A stretch of DNA of 64,000 nt from Mesotaenium endlicherianum (GCA_009602735.1 WELA01004091.1:149959-213958); one strand, 5' to 3'; shown: positions 1-11,611, counted from the stretch's first letter. Numbers and translations: made by a program. Notes: a model not told the origin generated them from the letters alone.

Positions 1-585
1 CCCCCCCTCTCTCTCTCCCTCCTGCTCCCCCTCTCCATTCTTCTGATGCACGCAAGCTGGCCCACTCTCTCCAGCCATATGCTCACACAATGGGTGGCCG
101 TTTCTACTTGGTGCCTAGAAAGCTTGTGACCGTCAGAGTGCAGTTGCACACTGTTGAGGTGCTGAGACTTGGGCATGCGTATCATCCTTGTAGCTGTACC
201 CGCGTGACGATTTCCTGTTGACTGCCATTGCCTGGGACACATATTGGGCTCCTTCACCAAGCGTTTCTGCTTGGTCATTGCCCTGCTGCCGCTCTCCAAG
301 GAATGCATCACGTGAGAGTGTACCCAGAGTGTACCCAGTGTTATTGTTGTTGTTAGAGGTGATAATGATGATGATGATGATGATGATGATGACAATGGCG
401 ATGACAACAGTGACTTTGATGACAACGACGGTGATGCGCACGGTGCATGTGCAATAATCACCTGCAATGAGGGGTGTGGCGTTTGCTCCACAGCTGTGTG
501 CTCAAGGGAGTTGGCAATGCACAAATTCTAAAGCGAGTGGTGCCGAGTACAAGTACCTAAGAAACTGCACATTGTATGCGTGCAG
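1..585. other. Upstream/intron sequence of the AT-hook gene
   Basis: No convincing coding exon is seen here. The first 40 bases are pyrimidine-rich (CT repeats) and a trinucleotide microsatellite lies near 366-391. The stretch ends in a plausible splice acceptor (CAG at 583-585) in front of the long open exon, so most of it is probably intron of a gene that begins outside the window. Confidence 0.4.
366..391 (+). repeat. (ATG)n microsatellite
   Basis: An uninterrupted run of ATG/GAT trinucleotides, followed to about 430 by degenerate GAC/GAT-rich sequence. It produces poly-Met and poly-Ile frames on opposite strands that are artefacts of the repeat. Confidence 0.9.
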
Positions 586-2051
586 ACATCTCGCCACTGG
601 CCGAGCAAGCCGCCCTGCTGCTCTGCAGCCTCGCCGGTGTTCCTTTCGTCGACAACATCACACGCTCTCAGGAGGCCGGGTCGTCGGACTCGGCGTCGTT
701 ATCGTCGTCGTCGTCTGACGACGACAGCAGCTCTTCAGATTCAGCCGCGGGAGACTCCGCCCCCGCGTCTCCTTCTCGGTCGGCAGCTTCGGCTCGAAGG
801 GCACATGGGAGAAAGGGCCGACAAAAAGAGCCGCCGCCTCCCACGAGAGCGCTGCCCTCGTTGCAGCAAAAGGGAGGACGAGGGAGAGGCCGGGGGCTGC
901 CGGCGCCCCGAGGGAGGCCCAAGGGCAGCACGGCAGCGGCAGCGGCAGCGGCGGCAGCGGCGGCAGCGGCGGCAGCAGCAGCAGCAGCAGCAGGCGGAAG
1001 GGAGAACTGGAGGAGCCTCCGGGGCAAGCAGCAGGTGGTGCGGACAGGCTCCAAGCGGATCGTGAAGCCGTCGGCAAAGGTGGTGGAGGCCAAGCAGAGC
1101 GAGGAAGCGCTGATTGCTCAGGGAGCACGGGGCGCCAAGGGCGTCCGCGGTGGCAGGGGCAGCTTGCTTAGGTACCCGGAGGCTGAGACGAGCCGCAGCA
1201 CGGCTCCCAGGAGGGGCCGCGGAACGGGCCGCGGTGGCCGCAGAGGAGGGCCTGGGAGAGGCAGGAAGTTTGCTTTCAGTGAGGAGGAGGAGGAGGAGAT
1301 GGAGAAGGATGAAGCGCCGGATGAAGAGGCAGGAGCGAGTTCTTCTGAAGAGGTGGAGGAGGTGGAGGAGCAGGAGCAGGAGGAGGAGGAGGAGGTTGAA
1401 GAGTCACGGGGTGCTCTGAAGAGGCCGAGCCGCAAACATCGAATGAAGGGGCGGGTGAGGCCACACCCGCCAAGTCAGAGACAAACAGAGGAGGAGGAGG
1501 AGGAGGGGGAGGTGGAGGAGGAGGAGAAGCGTGCAGAAGAGAAGATTGTTTCCGGTAAGGCTGAGATGGGTAGGAGGGCCGACGGAGATGGGGCCGGCTC
1601 GTTGGAGAAGAAGGCTCAAGCGAGTGCAAGTGCTGGGCGGAGGTCCTTGCTGGAGGAGGACAAGGCTGCTGAGAATGGAAAGGACGAGGCGGGTGGCAGG
1701 TTAGAGAGTGCAGGGGGGCAGCAGGCGGGCGGGAAGACGCCACCTGGACGTCCATCCAAGGGAGGATGCAAGGCGAGAACGACCGAAGACGAGACGGGTC
1801 ACCGGGCGTCCAGTGTCCTGCGGAAGTCTGCTGGGAATGAGGAGCCTGCAGATGGGGAAGATGGTCCTACTAACCAGATGCTTCCTGCCGTGGAAGGGGA
1901 GACTGTGGGGAAAGGCGTGCAGGAGTTGGTCCGTGTGTCTCCACTGAAGTCTCTGAATCGTGTGACACCAACTCGGTCGGCCAAGGGCAGCCCGGCCGTC
2001 CTGACTAGAGCATCCTCCCGGAAGAAGGGATCCAGTAAGAAGAAAGCGTGA
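586..2051 (+). CDS. 3'-terminal exon of an AT-hook, low-complexity nuclear protein
   Basis: A single open exon of about 488 codons running to TGA at 2051, probably entered from an upstream exon through the CAG acceptor at 583-585. An ATG at 576 also exists but lies before the acceptor. In order the product shows a short hydrophobic start, a Ser/Asp tract (about 37-57), basic stretches, RGRGRG followed by an AT-hook core PRGRPKG (about 111-117), a run of about 20 alanines, an RGG-like GRGxGRGGRRGG segment (about 215-232), long Glu-rich tracts, and a basic Ser/Lys tail ending KKGSSKKKA. AT-hooks bind the minor groove of AT-rich DNA and such tails are typical of chromatin proteins, so a nuclear role is inferred. 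The family is not recognised; a cohesin or chromatin-remodelling subunit with a disordered C-terminus is possible. The upstream exons lie outside the window. Confidence 0.6.
930..994 (+). repeat. GCA/GCG trinucleotide tract encoding polyalanine
   Basis: Alternating GCA and GCG codons give about 20 alanines in frame in the AT-hook protein. The mix of the two codons argues for an older tract, while the pure GCA run at its 3' end suggests recent slippage. On the other strand and in other frames it gives poly-Gln/poly-Leu shadows. Confidence 0.85.
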
Positions 2052-3257
2052 ACGTTGCTTCCTCTCTCTTCTGTAGTCACAAGAGTTCGCAGCTCTTTAG
2101 AGCAAGTTGCACTGCAGCCGAGTGTAGACCCTTACCAACACGCGTCCTTGTCGTCTGAACAAGGAGTGTAGACTATGAGGTGGCATGTGTGAGAGCATGT
2201 CACAGGACCGCAACATCACTTACATGATATTCTGACGTAGTATTAGTTAGCAGTTGCCGTGCTTATACTTTCTAGATGAGTATGAAACGGATACATAAGC
2301 ATACTGTACAATTTTCCTTCAGGCAGCATTTGGTGCTAGGAACAAACCAATTATAGTTAGGCAGCTATTGAGCATACATAAATATGCTCTCGACTGTAAA
2401 GTCCAGGGCCGTGAGTTGAGGTGTTTTTTCTATATCATCAGTTTGACACCAGAGGTCTTAAGTAAAAGTTGGAGCTGTAGAAAACCGAGTAGCACTTGAC
2501 AATCAGGCTTCTGGAAGACAATCCAATTGGTTGAAATTTAACAAGAACGTGCAAGATTCTGCACCGACCTCATATAGTGAGGTCTTTGAAAAGGTCACGA
2601 GCAAATGATTTAGTAGGCATGAGAATGTATATCAGAATCGACCCATGACATGCAAAGTGACTTGTACATAAACTGCACTGGTTGAAGCACGAGATAAAAA
2701 ATCATCTCTCGTTTCTTGTCAGAGACGATACGGTGGGGATGGTAAGGTCTCCGCTTGCTTGATCAGTCTGTTTTTGCTAGAGTAGCTAGATTGGTAAGGA
2801 TTTGGAGGCTACTAAGCAGTAATTAATAAATCTCATACATATACCAGGTATGCGGCTTCATACGTAATCTACTGGGCGTATGCAAAGCCAACTTGCAAGT
2901 ACTAAAATTCAGTACTTAAAGCATTCACACAAAAAAAACTATTCAAGAAGTTGACAATGACAATGATTCTGGCCCTGCTTTTGCTGCCAGTCCTTATTGC
3001 CCTGTCAAATGCGAGGAATGAAAGGTGGGTGCATGGCAAAGCTAGTGTGGCAGGTAACCCAACCTGCTGCACTGTCAGTCCATAAACCGACCACTTAGAA
3101 TTTTAAAAACCAACAGAGGAACTCTGAAAGGTCTGTCTGTGTTGACTGTCTAAAAGTAATAAATAACAAACTATTAATTTGCCACAATTTGTGCCTCAGA
3201 TGTTCCAGTTAGTAAATGCAGAGATCTATTGTTGAACACAAGCATCGGTATAACATA
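2052..3257. other. 3' flank of the AT-hook gene and intergenic DNA
   Basis: No coding exon was recognised. AATAAA-type motifs lie near 2825 and 3160 and could serve polyadenylation of the plus-strand gene. The region separates it from the 3' end of the convergent membrane-protein gene at 3258. Confidence 0.4.
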
Positions 3258-4782
3258 CTACAACATTTGCAAATCTTCCGGGCATGGCACTAGCCTTTTT
3301 CTACCGACTTGTTTCTTGGAAGGTGATTCAACTGTGGCATTTTTTGAAGGTTGTGTCCCACCCATAAACTCCAATGATGACATGCCTACAATATCTGGCA
3401 ATGCTGATCGCCTCGATCTCCAAATGAAAGAGCCGACAGCTAGCAAGAGAGGCGCTGCTAACAGCGCCAAAACAGTCACAAGGAGGGTCCAACTCATGGC
3501 CAAAGTTGCCACTACTCCCATCCCCAGCACAAAGATGAGCACCAACAACAGAGTGAGTGCTGAAGCTCCAAACAATATGAACGTTAAAGGTGGTGCAAAG
3601 ACAACAAACATTATCAGGCGTGTGACGTTTATTTGCAGTGCAGTATTCCTGCGCGCCTGAGCGCCAGGCCTGTCACCTTCAATTGGATGAGGTGCCTGCT
3701 GAGTCCTGAACCTGTCCTGTAACCTTTGATTCTCCTGGTACCTTTCAAAAGGTCGCAACCATTTGGAAACTGCAGACTGAACGGTTTTCTTTAGAGAGGA
3801 TCCGGAATCAGAGAGCGATTCCAAACACTGCCCCCTCTGAAACTCCTGGTACTGCCCACCTCGACGGCGTCCGCCTGGACCATGCCCTGGCTCCTGCAAC
3901 ATTGCAGCCCGGCAGCCAAGATGTGAGGGAGTTGCCAACAGCTCCTATGGAAGGCAAAGCCAATATGATCATAGCAACACCGAGGATAGCTAGGTAGGAC
4001 ATTTGACAGTACCCTGACAAATATAGCCACAAGCTGCACATGGTGCTGGCGTGACACTTTCTACCCTTAGGTTTGATAGGGCTAGCTAGAAATTACGATG
4101 TCGTCCGTCACCATACGCTGTTATGTCATGAAGCACCGCGCCATCAGTATATGCAGGTTCTAGTTTCACCGTAGTAGAACACCCATCCCCTCATGGGCAG
4201 CACTGTCTAGACAAAGTTGTCCCTACATGCCGGCCCACGAGTAATGCACAACTCGGCGAATAGTAAAGAGGAGACATATAAGCCCACAGGTAGGAAGTGC
4301 ACCGTACTTCTGAAGATAGTTCCAGGGAGCTGTCGGGTTTTTGATGATATATCTCATAAGCCCTATCCCGAAGGAGTCCCAGAATGGCAAGAATTTCTCG
4401 ACAAATGCTCCCAAGATGTGGCATAAGCTTCCACGCAACTAAAGGGTCTCGCACTGCAAGATGAATGACCTCCCAAAACGGAGAAACCGCTTCCCAAAAG
4501 GTAGGACTTGGAGTGGATGGTAAATCTTGCTCCCACGTGGATAAATCTTTTCTTCTATCCATGCCGCTTCTGGATTGCCTTGAAGCAAATACAGCTGGAG
4601 TGGACGATTCTGGAGTGGAAGGACTAGGGATTGGAGGAGGAATGTCTCTAGCATTGTCCTCTCTAACAAAGAGCTCCCGCGCGCTTAACATTACGCCCGA
4701 GTAAGGTGCAGGGAGACTGCTACCAGAGACCGGATGAAGTTCCCGATCCCTCAAACTACCATCTGACTCGTTCTGGCTAGAA
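3258..4782 (-). CDS. Multi-exon membrane protein of unknown family (5' end not found)
   Basis: Three open pieces on the minus strand read like one gene. The last exon (about 3938 down to the stop at 3258) encodes a Gln/Arg-rich segment with a WLRPFERYQENQ stretch, then three closely spaced hydrophobic helices, then a basic SRRS-type boundary and a hydrophilic tail. The middle piece (about 4034 to 3940) adds another hydrophobic helix around YLAILGVAMIILALPSIGAV. The upstream piece (about 4782 to 4315) has a Pro/Ser-rich segment and an amphipathic part (FWEAVSPFWEVIHLAVRD). The open frames do not begin with ATG, so the first exon lies upstream. Donor/acceptor choice near 3900-3940 is unclear. 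The dense hydrophobic hairpins would suit an ER or lipid-droplet protein, but this is a guess from hydrophobicity only. Confidence 0.4.
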
Positions 4783-5807
4783 CGTACGTATCAGGAAGCA
4801 GTACCGAGTTCGGTAAAGTGATGTACTACCACTTAAAGAACATTGTACTACCACTTAAAGAACATCATCGTCTATACGACGGACTTATGGGGAACATACC
4901 ACTGCATGATCCAAAGCTGCTCTCTGAGATCTGCGTAGATGAAGTCATCAAAAGCAACGAAGTCGATTTTCGAACGTCAAGGTGGTCGTAGGCTGCATGT
5001 CGAAGCCTGACGATGCCGTAGGTGTGATGAAAACTCATCATTGAAATATTGAATGGATAGGTGATTTACTGCAATTGCAATATATGATTTAAATAGAATC
5101 CCCGACATTGCATCAGATTTGACTTAAAAATTCTCCATACAAAATTTTTGGGATGCTGATACTCCAGTCGGAAAAAGCAATCATGAGGGAAAAGTTACAC
5201 TTGCCGAACATGGCTGATCACTTTGCTGTTTGCAGCTGTTTGTAATGGTTTGTAAAGTGTTGAAGGACAGGTACAACTTTTGGAGTGCGTGTCGCTGCTG
5301 GAAGGACGTGGCGTGCCCATCGAAATGCGAGCGTGCTGACCGGGATGTGACTCATATGGACTTTGAGACGCGATATGAAGGCAATACAAGGTAAACCAGA
5401 GTAAACGGAGAGAAACCGAGAGCGATGAAACGACAAACAAAACTGAAAAATAATTGTCGTGTCTTGGTGGCTAGACTTGCCCCGGTACGCAAAAGGAAAA
5501 ATTACCTTGGAAAAACCGTGATTTAACAGGCACTACTCGTTCTTTTTCCACTCGACGTCACTTTTACTCCACTCTCGAGTCAAAATTCCAAGCTTCCACG
5601 CCCGGTCCAAGCCCTCCGAGCCAGTCCAAGCTGGTCCAAACACTTCCCCTCATTATTTTGTCCTAATTTTGTCGCTCTTTTTCGCGTCGGACTCAGTCGG
5701 ACCGCTGTATGCAGCTGTATTCCGTGCATTTGCATTGCGTGCCACCCGGCGAACCTGGATGAAGTAGCGTTGAAGAGCACAACATTTATTAAAGTCTTTC
5801 ACTAATG
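4783..5807. other. Intergenic DNA between divergent genes
   Basis: No exon was recognised. It contains a short tandem duplication (4822-4865) and presumably regulatory DNA for the divergent membrane-protein and HMG-box genes. Confidence 0.4.
4822..4865. repeat. 22-bp perfect tandem duplication
   Basis: Two head-to-tail identical copies (4822-4843 and 4844-4865) of a unit beginning TGTACTACCACTTAAAG. It is most easily explained by replication slippage. Confidence 0.9.
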
Positions 5808-5816
5808 AATCCAATA

Positions 5817-6046
5817 GGGCAAATTACAAAACTACCCCTGCGAACTTTGTTTAAATGAAAGAGAGAAATGGTGTGTCAGGTAGGGTCCCGTGCGAATTCG
5901 TAGGCACGTCATTTGTTCGTGTGAGTCCTACGTGGACTCGCCTTACATGTGCGAGGGGTATTTTTGTAATCAGTTTGAAAGTGAGGGGTAGATTTGCAAT
6001 GAACAAAGTTTGGAGCAGTTTGGAGGGGTAATTTTGTTATTTGCCC
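5817..6046. mobile_element. Mutator-like MITE with 9-bp target-site duplication
   Basis: A 230-bp non-coding element with terminal inverted repeats. The left end GGGCAAATTACAAAACTACC and the reverse complement of the right end agree over about 23 bp with two mismatches. It is flanked by the perfect 9-bp direct repeat AATCCAATA (5808-5816 and 6047-6055). A 9-bp duplication and TIRs starting with GGG plus an AT-rich block are typical of Mutator superfamily (MULE) MITEs. The right half carries three subterminal copies of a GAGGGGTA-containing motif (5953-5970, 5983-6000, 6023-6040). It has no coding capacity and would depend on a transposase elsewhere. It sits in the presumed promoter region of the HMG-box gene. 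Confidence 0.88.
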
Positions 6047-6090
6047 AATCCAATATTGTCGTTAATTTGGAGGGCTGGACTGGGCTGAAC

Positions 6091-6096
6091 TATAAA
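6091..6096 (+). promoter_or_regulatory. Candidate TATA box of the HMG-box gene
   Basis: TATAAA lies 460 bp upstream of the ATG at 6557, just downstream of the MITE. The distance implies a long 5' UTR or a 5' UTR intron, so the assignment is weak. Confidence 0.25.
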
Positions 6097-6556
6097 CGCC
6101 AATGAACGCTGTTAGATTGGCTTATGTTGTCGATGCTCTTCGTTTATATTCCAGTTCAAATATCATAATATACCCGCCAGTTCCTATTGTAGTCACAGAG
6201 TCACAGCCATGGTCACATGCAGCCAGCCTCGTCGCGTATCATTCCCGCCACACGTCCGAAGTCCATACCGACTGTCGCCTCGCCACTGTCAGCTGAGTTC
6301 GTTATTACAGCTCGGATGAGAAGCTCGAGGTGACTTGCAAATGTTTCAGCTAGTATGTATAGACAGAAACTGCTCGAGCCACGAGAAGAAGCACTTCGGC
6401 CTCGTACATCTATACTTACTCCATACTTGATAATGCTGGATATTTGAACCTGTAAGATGCTATCGTAGAACGTATTCCTTCTTGAATCATCCTCGTGCGC
6501 ATGTTAAGTCTGTACTTCTGTCAGGTCGCATACTTATCACGTAAAATTCATGTAAG

Positions 6557-9500
6557 ATGAAGACGAAGAGGACAAGCTTTCAGATTGCCAAAATCGTGAC
6601 AAAGTCACCTTCAGACTCTGATGGCACCCCTAAAGATGCCGAAAATAAACCAGAGACATCTGTACCAAGCTCAAACGAGCCTGCCACAGGCACTGGCAAT
6701 AAAGCCGTCGAGAAAAAGGATACACCTTCAGCACCTGAGGGCCAAACTGTGAAGTATGCAAGCAAGTCCTCAACTAAGTATGATTCTGAATTTACCTTTT
6801 ACTTATTCATTTCTTTTGTTTTCCTTTGACTTGATGTCGTCGGAACGTACATCTTAACATGCTATGCGAGCTTAAATTGTATATAGCTGGGAGCATATTA
6901 GTGAGTGCTAAAGTTGCAGTTTAATTCTGCAGCTGCACCTCACTTATAAAGTTTAGCTGCTGTACATTGTACTTACAGGAGTGATTCGTCGAGCTCAGAC
7001 TCTAGCTCATCATCGAGCAGCTCAAGCTCGGACTCTGAGGAGATCGAGCATAAAAACGAGGATGACCTCCACGAGGCTTCTAGCAAACCACATGAACCCG
7101 GTATGAAATTTGCAACGTTCTATAGCTTTGAAAATGTCTTATGGTCGATTTACGGAGCTTCTATGTTTTACATTTACTTTGTCATATGGTAGTATAACTG
7201 TGGCGCAATGATGGGTTCGATACAAAAGATATGATGCTTTTCTTCAGATAACTTGATTTGATAGCCAGGTGAAAATCTAAGGCCTAAGAGCTAGATCATA
7301 ACCCAAGAAAGTATTTGAACAACAAATTTTGACCTACTTTATGTGCAGTCAAAGAAGATGTGGGACCAGATGGGTTAGCGAAGGATGGTGCAAAGATACC
7401 TAAATGCCAGGTATTATTTTGCCAACAGGCTTCCATAGTTGTGAAAGCCTATCTTTGTGCAGAAAGCTGACTGCTGATGCACTTAATTGTTGAAGTTGAT
7501 TGGTACCGATACCCTGCATTTATTATTCGGGCAAAGCTATATATCATGAGTAAGTAAATGTTTGGAATGTACAAGGTAGCTCGTTGGAGAGTTGGGTGAA
7601 AGTAAATTCTCTATGTAGGTCGTCTGCGCAGTAATCACGAGCTTTTTCCTAATAGATTGAATGCCGGGTTGCAGGAGGATTCATTGGTCCACATTGAAGA
7701 ACCAGGTTCAGAGAAAGATGGAGAAGAAGTCATACCCAGCACGGGAACTAAAATTGGGACCGGTGATTTTGGAGATAAGAATATGACCCCTAAAAAACCG
7801 ACTCCAGCTTCTCCCAAGGGGGCCGAAGCAAGTCCGCATGCTGGTAATTTGCTGCAACCGCTTGGCATTTTGCCAGAAATGGCTTAATAGCATTTGGGAG
7901 TGGGAGCCTTGCTGCAGCTTGTGATTGTGTATGATAGTCAAATATTGTAAAATGGTATTGTTTCCATGTTTGAAGGATAGGTCTTACGTACCAGTGCTGA
8001 TTGTGTCCCGTGTTCCTGCATACAATTCCTTACTGCAGATAAGGAAGTTTACATGTTGCCGGTAAACAACACAAGTCAACCTCCACCTGCTGCTTCTGAA
8101 CAGGCTTCAGCTACAGTGAAAAAACGAAAGCAGTTCTCCATGCAGGTCCAAGCACCCCAGGTATGGTGCTTCATGTTCAAGGCTAAGTAAACGATATATA
8201 CACAGTCAAGACTGAGGTTCTGATTCCTTAGTTTACGAATTATGTAGTCCACATATTGTTTGAGATGGTTTTGCTGTACAGGAAAATAAGCAATCGACTG
8301 ATAAGAACAAGAAGAGGACGAAGTCAAAAAAAGAGAAGCCGGAAGGTATTGAGGCGACTCAAAGTGATGGCAAGAAAATCAAGATGGAGTCAATAAAGGA
8401 AAAGGAGGGGGGAAACATCAAGAAGGATGCTATCGGGAAGAGAAAAGGAAAGACAGGGATGAATGAGCAAGATAAAAGCACAGCAAAACTTGGCAATGCA
8501 GAGGAAAAGCTTGCCTTGTGTAGGACGGAGGAGAAATCCAGAGAAGAAGTGGAGTGCAAACCTGTGAAGGCCAAGTCAAAGGTCTCAAAGGCTCGATCTG
8601 CGTGCATACTATTTACGTGCGTTCCACCAACTTTTCATATCTGTTTTTTGATGTTGCATCCTCTTCCTATGTGTTGCCATTACTCAATTGGGCATTGTAT
8701 ATGTGCATATACAGAATTGACCAACGAGAAAAAGTCACCAAGGAAGACCCGGAGCTGAAGACCAGGGACATTATGAAGGTACTACAAATCCTGCTCTTAG
8801 GCACTGAATAATTTCTTTGTGTTTAAGGGCCTGTAACATTAATTTCTTGCCATCCCTGTAAGCTACCTCGGACAAACATTTTAGATGTAAATTGGCGTGT
8901 GTGCCATACGCAGAAGCTGGCAGAGGCTTGGCAGTCTCTGGACAAAGAGAAGCGCAAGGTTAGTGATTCTTGGAAAACTTAACTCCATCTTAATTTTGAG
9001 ATTTAACATATGGAAAATCAAGATTGTCTTTCTCAATCTTATGATACAAACTGCATGAACTGCTTTTATGTTTGTGCATTGTTGTGAAATATGGTTTCTT
9101 GTTTACTTCTTTGTGCATTACTCAGCCATACGAAGAAAGAGCTGCTGCTGAGAAGGCACGGGCTATTGAAGAGCGAAAGAAAGAGCAGGAAAGTAAGGAC
9201 GCAAACCATGAGGATCTCGAAGGTGAAGGAAAGACAGAGAAGAAGCCTAGGAAGAGCAGGAAGTCCAAGGCAGAAAGAAAGCCATCTCGCCCAAAAGCAG
9301 GTACCCCAACTGATTGTCTTGTATGTGAGAATGGGACAGGAAAAACTGTTATATTCCTATATATATTAATTATGCATTCATTCAAAGTATCACATATCCA
9401 AGTTGTCATGAAAATTGCAGGTCTATCGTCTCTCTTAGTCTCCATTGTTGGTACCTGGTACCTCATATGCAAACCCTCGGGTGACACTTCTTCATATGCT

Positions 9501-11611
9501 CTATGTCGCTGGATGCTACAGCATTTGAATTGTTTTGTGAAAGAACAAAGCAGCAGATCCAAGACAGCCTTGGAGGAGCTGAGAAGCATGAAGATGTCAA
9601 CACAGCTTTGGGCAAGGCTTGGGATGCCCTCGATACAGAGAAGAAAAACGCATACATAAAAGAGGTGAAGGTGTTACAGGCTCAGAAAGTGATTGAGCAA
9701 GATGAGCTGGAGGTGGAAGATGTGCTGACTTTTGCAGGTACTGATATTTGACATATGCAAAGCCACATACGTGAGGTGATGTCTTATTGTCTGAAAAGTC
9801 TTCATAATCCTAGTGTTAAGCTTGCAGATGATGCAGTATGGCTATCTCTTCGTTTTTGTCAGTACACACAGTGCACATTGACTGATTATTACTCTACTTC
9901 TCTGCAGAAAATATTGGAGTTGACAATGGCAATGAAACGGGGGACCTTGAGGTAGGCACATGTGGAAGAATATTTACTTCAAGCGCCTCTGGTGACTTCA
10001 CTTAAATATACGTTGGAATGAACAGCATGTTATGCACGTTCCGTTGTAATTGATTTCTTCGTGAGTGCTCAGTTTGTGATAGCCAAGACAAGGGCAGGAG
10101 AACTAGTCACTAAGCGGAAAGGCATGGATTACACTCAAGTGGAATATGAAGATGACCCTTCAGTGAAGAAGCCTAAAGTGGGAGATGAAGAGGATGAAGC
10201 AGCTGCAGACAGTAAAGAACTTGAGGACTTTCTGAAGAAGTATAGGAGCCGAAAGGCCCATTTTGACAAGGTATATCCTGCTCCCACGGAAAGGTTTCAC
10301 CGTAGACAGTGTTCCTCGGAGCCTTCCCTTCTAAGTTGTAGCATTCAATGCACGCTCTTTTGCTTAGATATGAAGGGGTGGATGTTGGCCTATCTACTTC
10401 AACAAGCAGTAGCAGCCCCTGTGAGCGAGTACTGGCTTACAACGTCACATATCAAGGAACATTAACAAACTATTCGTGGAAGGAATGTCATTACAGGAAG
10501 TCAGGGAGAGGAGTAAAGGTGGCAGCCTTGACCTTGATGACCTCCCAATTGGCAGCCCCCTTGAAGTGAGTTGAGAACCACTCCGTATCATCAAAACCTG
10601 GAATACCTTCTTCATTTCAGTTTCATAAATCGGGGCCAGTTCCATACCAAAAAGCAGTGCTCATATTGTCTGCAGCATTAGAGACGTACTTGTCACTAAG
10701 CATGTATGGTATCAAAAGTCATGTGTCTAGTTCTTCAAAGTATTGCGACCACTTTTGCACCAAAAGCGGGTGCTCAAACATATCGCAAACATCAGCACAA
10801 CTAGAAACTATAATTGTTTCCAAATACTTGGGCAGCAACATTTAATTTACATACTTATGCTGGGGCTGGGGCTGGGCCTGGGCCTGGGCCTGGGGCTACT
10901 TTCTCTGGTGGCCATATTGCAGATGCTGGCTTTCTTGGGCAATATGCGCGAGGTCAGTGCCCTGCTTCCCGTGGTGCACACTGCCCAGCAGAGGCATAAG
11001 TGAAGAAGATTATGATTGTGCTTACTTGTTGTCTTCATATGTGGATCCCAAGTGGCACAAATGTTAAAATTTGTTGCAAGTGCAACACACTACTTGTTAT
11101 TACCTGTGCCCGCTTGGCCGCAGTTGACAATGAACTTGCACACGCGTCTTGACATTCTCAGACTCGTGCCATCTGCTTATTCTCTCGCAGGATGTTTTCC
11201 CCCCTTCCAACACCAAACTCCCTGAGCCTGATCTCTGGTGAGCTTTCATATTATCATGGTTTATATAGTCCATTTTGTGTTATTAGTCTTGTGGTGGCTG
11301 CTAGATTTCTCCGTTGCTGCTCTTCAGCCACTCACATTTCCGCATTATGTATCTTCTGCAAGCTAGCAGCCACAAGCAAGCTTGTGGTTTTGCAATTGTT
11401 GATCTGCCATCCACCAAAATATATATCGTGCTCTCCCTTGTATGCTGGCTTGGGACACTTTTGCAGGATGAGGGTGCCACTTCTCGGGTTCTGCCAACTT
11501 GTCCAGACAGTACTTGATGGAGAGCGAGCAGGAAAAGCTGCTCTGGCAAAGAAGCTGCACGATGCAGAAGAGCAGATCAAATCTTTCACTTCTTGTAGAA
11601 AGGAAGAGTGA
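6557..11611 (+). CDS. Two-HMG-box protein, 16 exons, 687 aa
   Basis: Exons with GT-AG borders and unbroken phase: 6557-6777, 6979-7100, 7349-7410, 7675-7843, 8039-8160, 8282-8616, 8715-8778, 8914-8958, 9126-9300, 9522-9737, 9908-9951, 10073-10270, 10497-10565, 10923-10952, 11191-11237 and 11467-11611. They sum to 2064 nt. The N-terminus is hydrophilic, with a CK2-type Ser/Asp tract (about 75-92) and a Lys/Glu-rich segment. HMG box 1 (about 337-400) has SACILF, VTKEDPELK, the core W of LAEAWQSLDKEKRKPY and KARAIEERKK. A basic linker follows, then HMG box 2 (about 438-497) with AFELF and LGKAWDALDTEKKNAY. The tail is acidic and ends in a coiled-coil-like helix (GKAALAKKLHDAEEQIKSF). HMG boxes bend DNA, so a chromatin or transcription role is inferred. 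It is not clearly the plant HMGB, 3xHMG-box or SSRP1 class. The first exon and the 30-nt exon are the least certain. Confidence 0.82.
10861..10897 (+). repeat. GGGGCT/GGGCCT hexanucleotide repeat
   Basis: About six units lie in an intron of the HMG-box gene, directly upstream of the 30-nt exon 14. They give artefactual Gly-Leu and Gly-Pro frames. Confidence 0.85.

Noticed and set aside
133-457. Poly-Ile and poly-Met open frames
   Set aside because: They are translations of the (ATG)n microsatellite on the two strands, with no other coding sign.
658-1755. Several long frames overlapping the AT-hook exon on both strands
   Set aside because: They are low-complexity shadows (poly-Ser, poly-Pro, poly-Leu) of the Glu/Ala/Arg-rich exon.
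10370-10424. Possible extra exon between HMG gene exons 12 and 13 (YEGVDVGLSTSTSSSS)
   Set aside because: It has an acceptor but does not keep phase with its neighbours, and the model closes without it.
10657-11003. Gly-Leu and Gly-Pro rich frames in the HMG-box gene region
   Set aside because: They come from the hexanucleotide repeat in an intron; only the 30-nt exon at 10923-10952 keeps phase.
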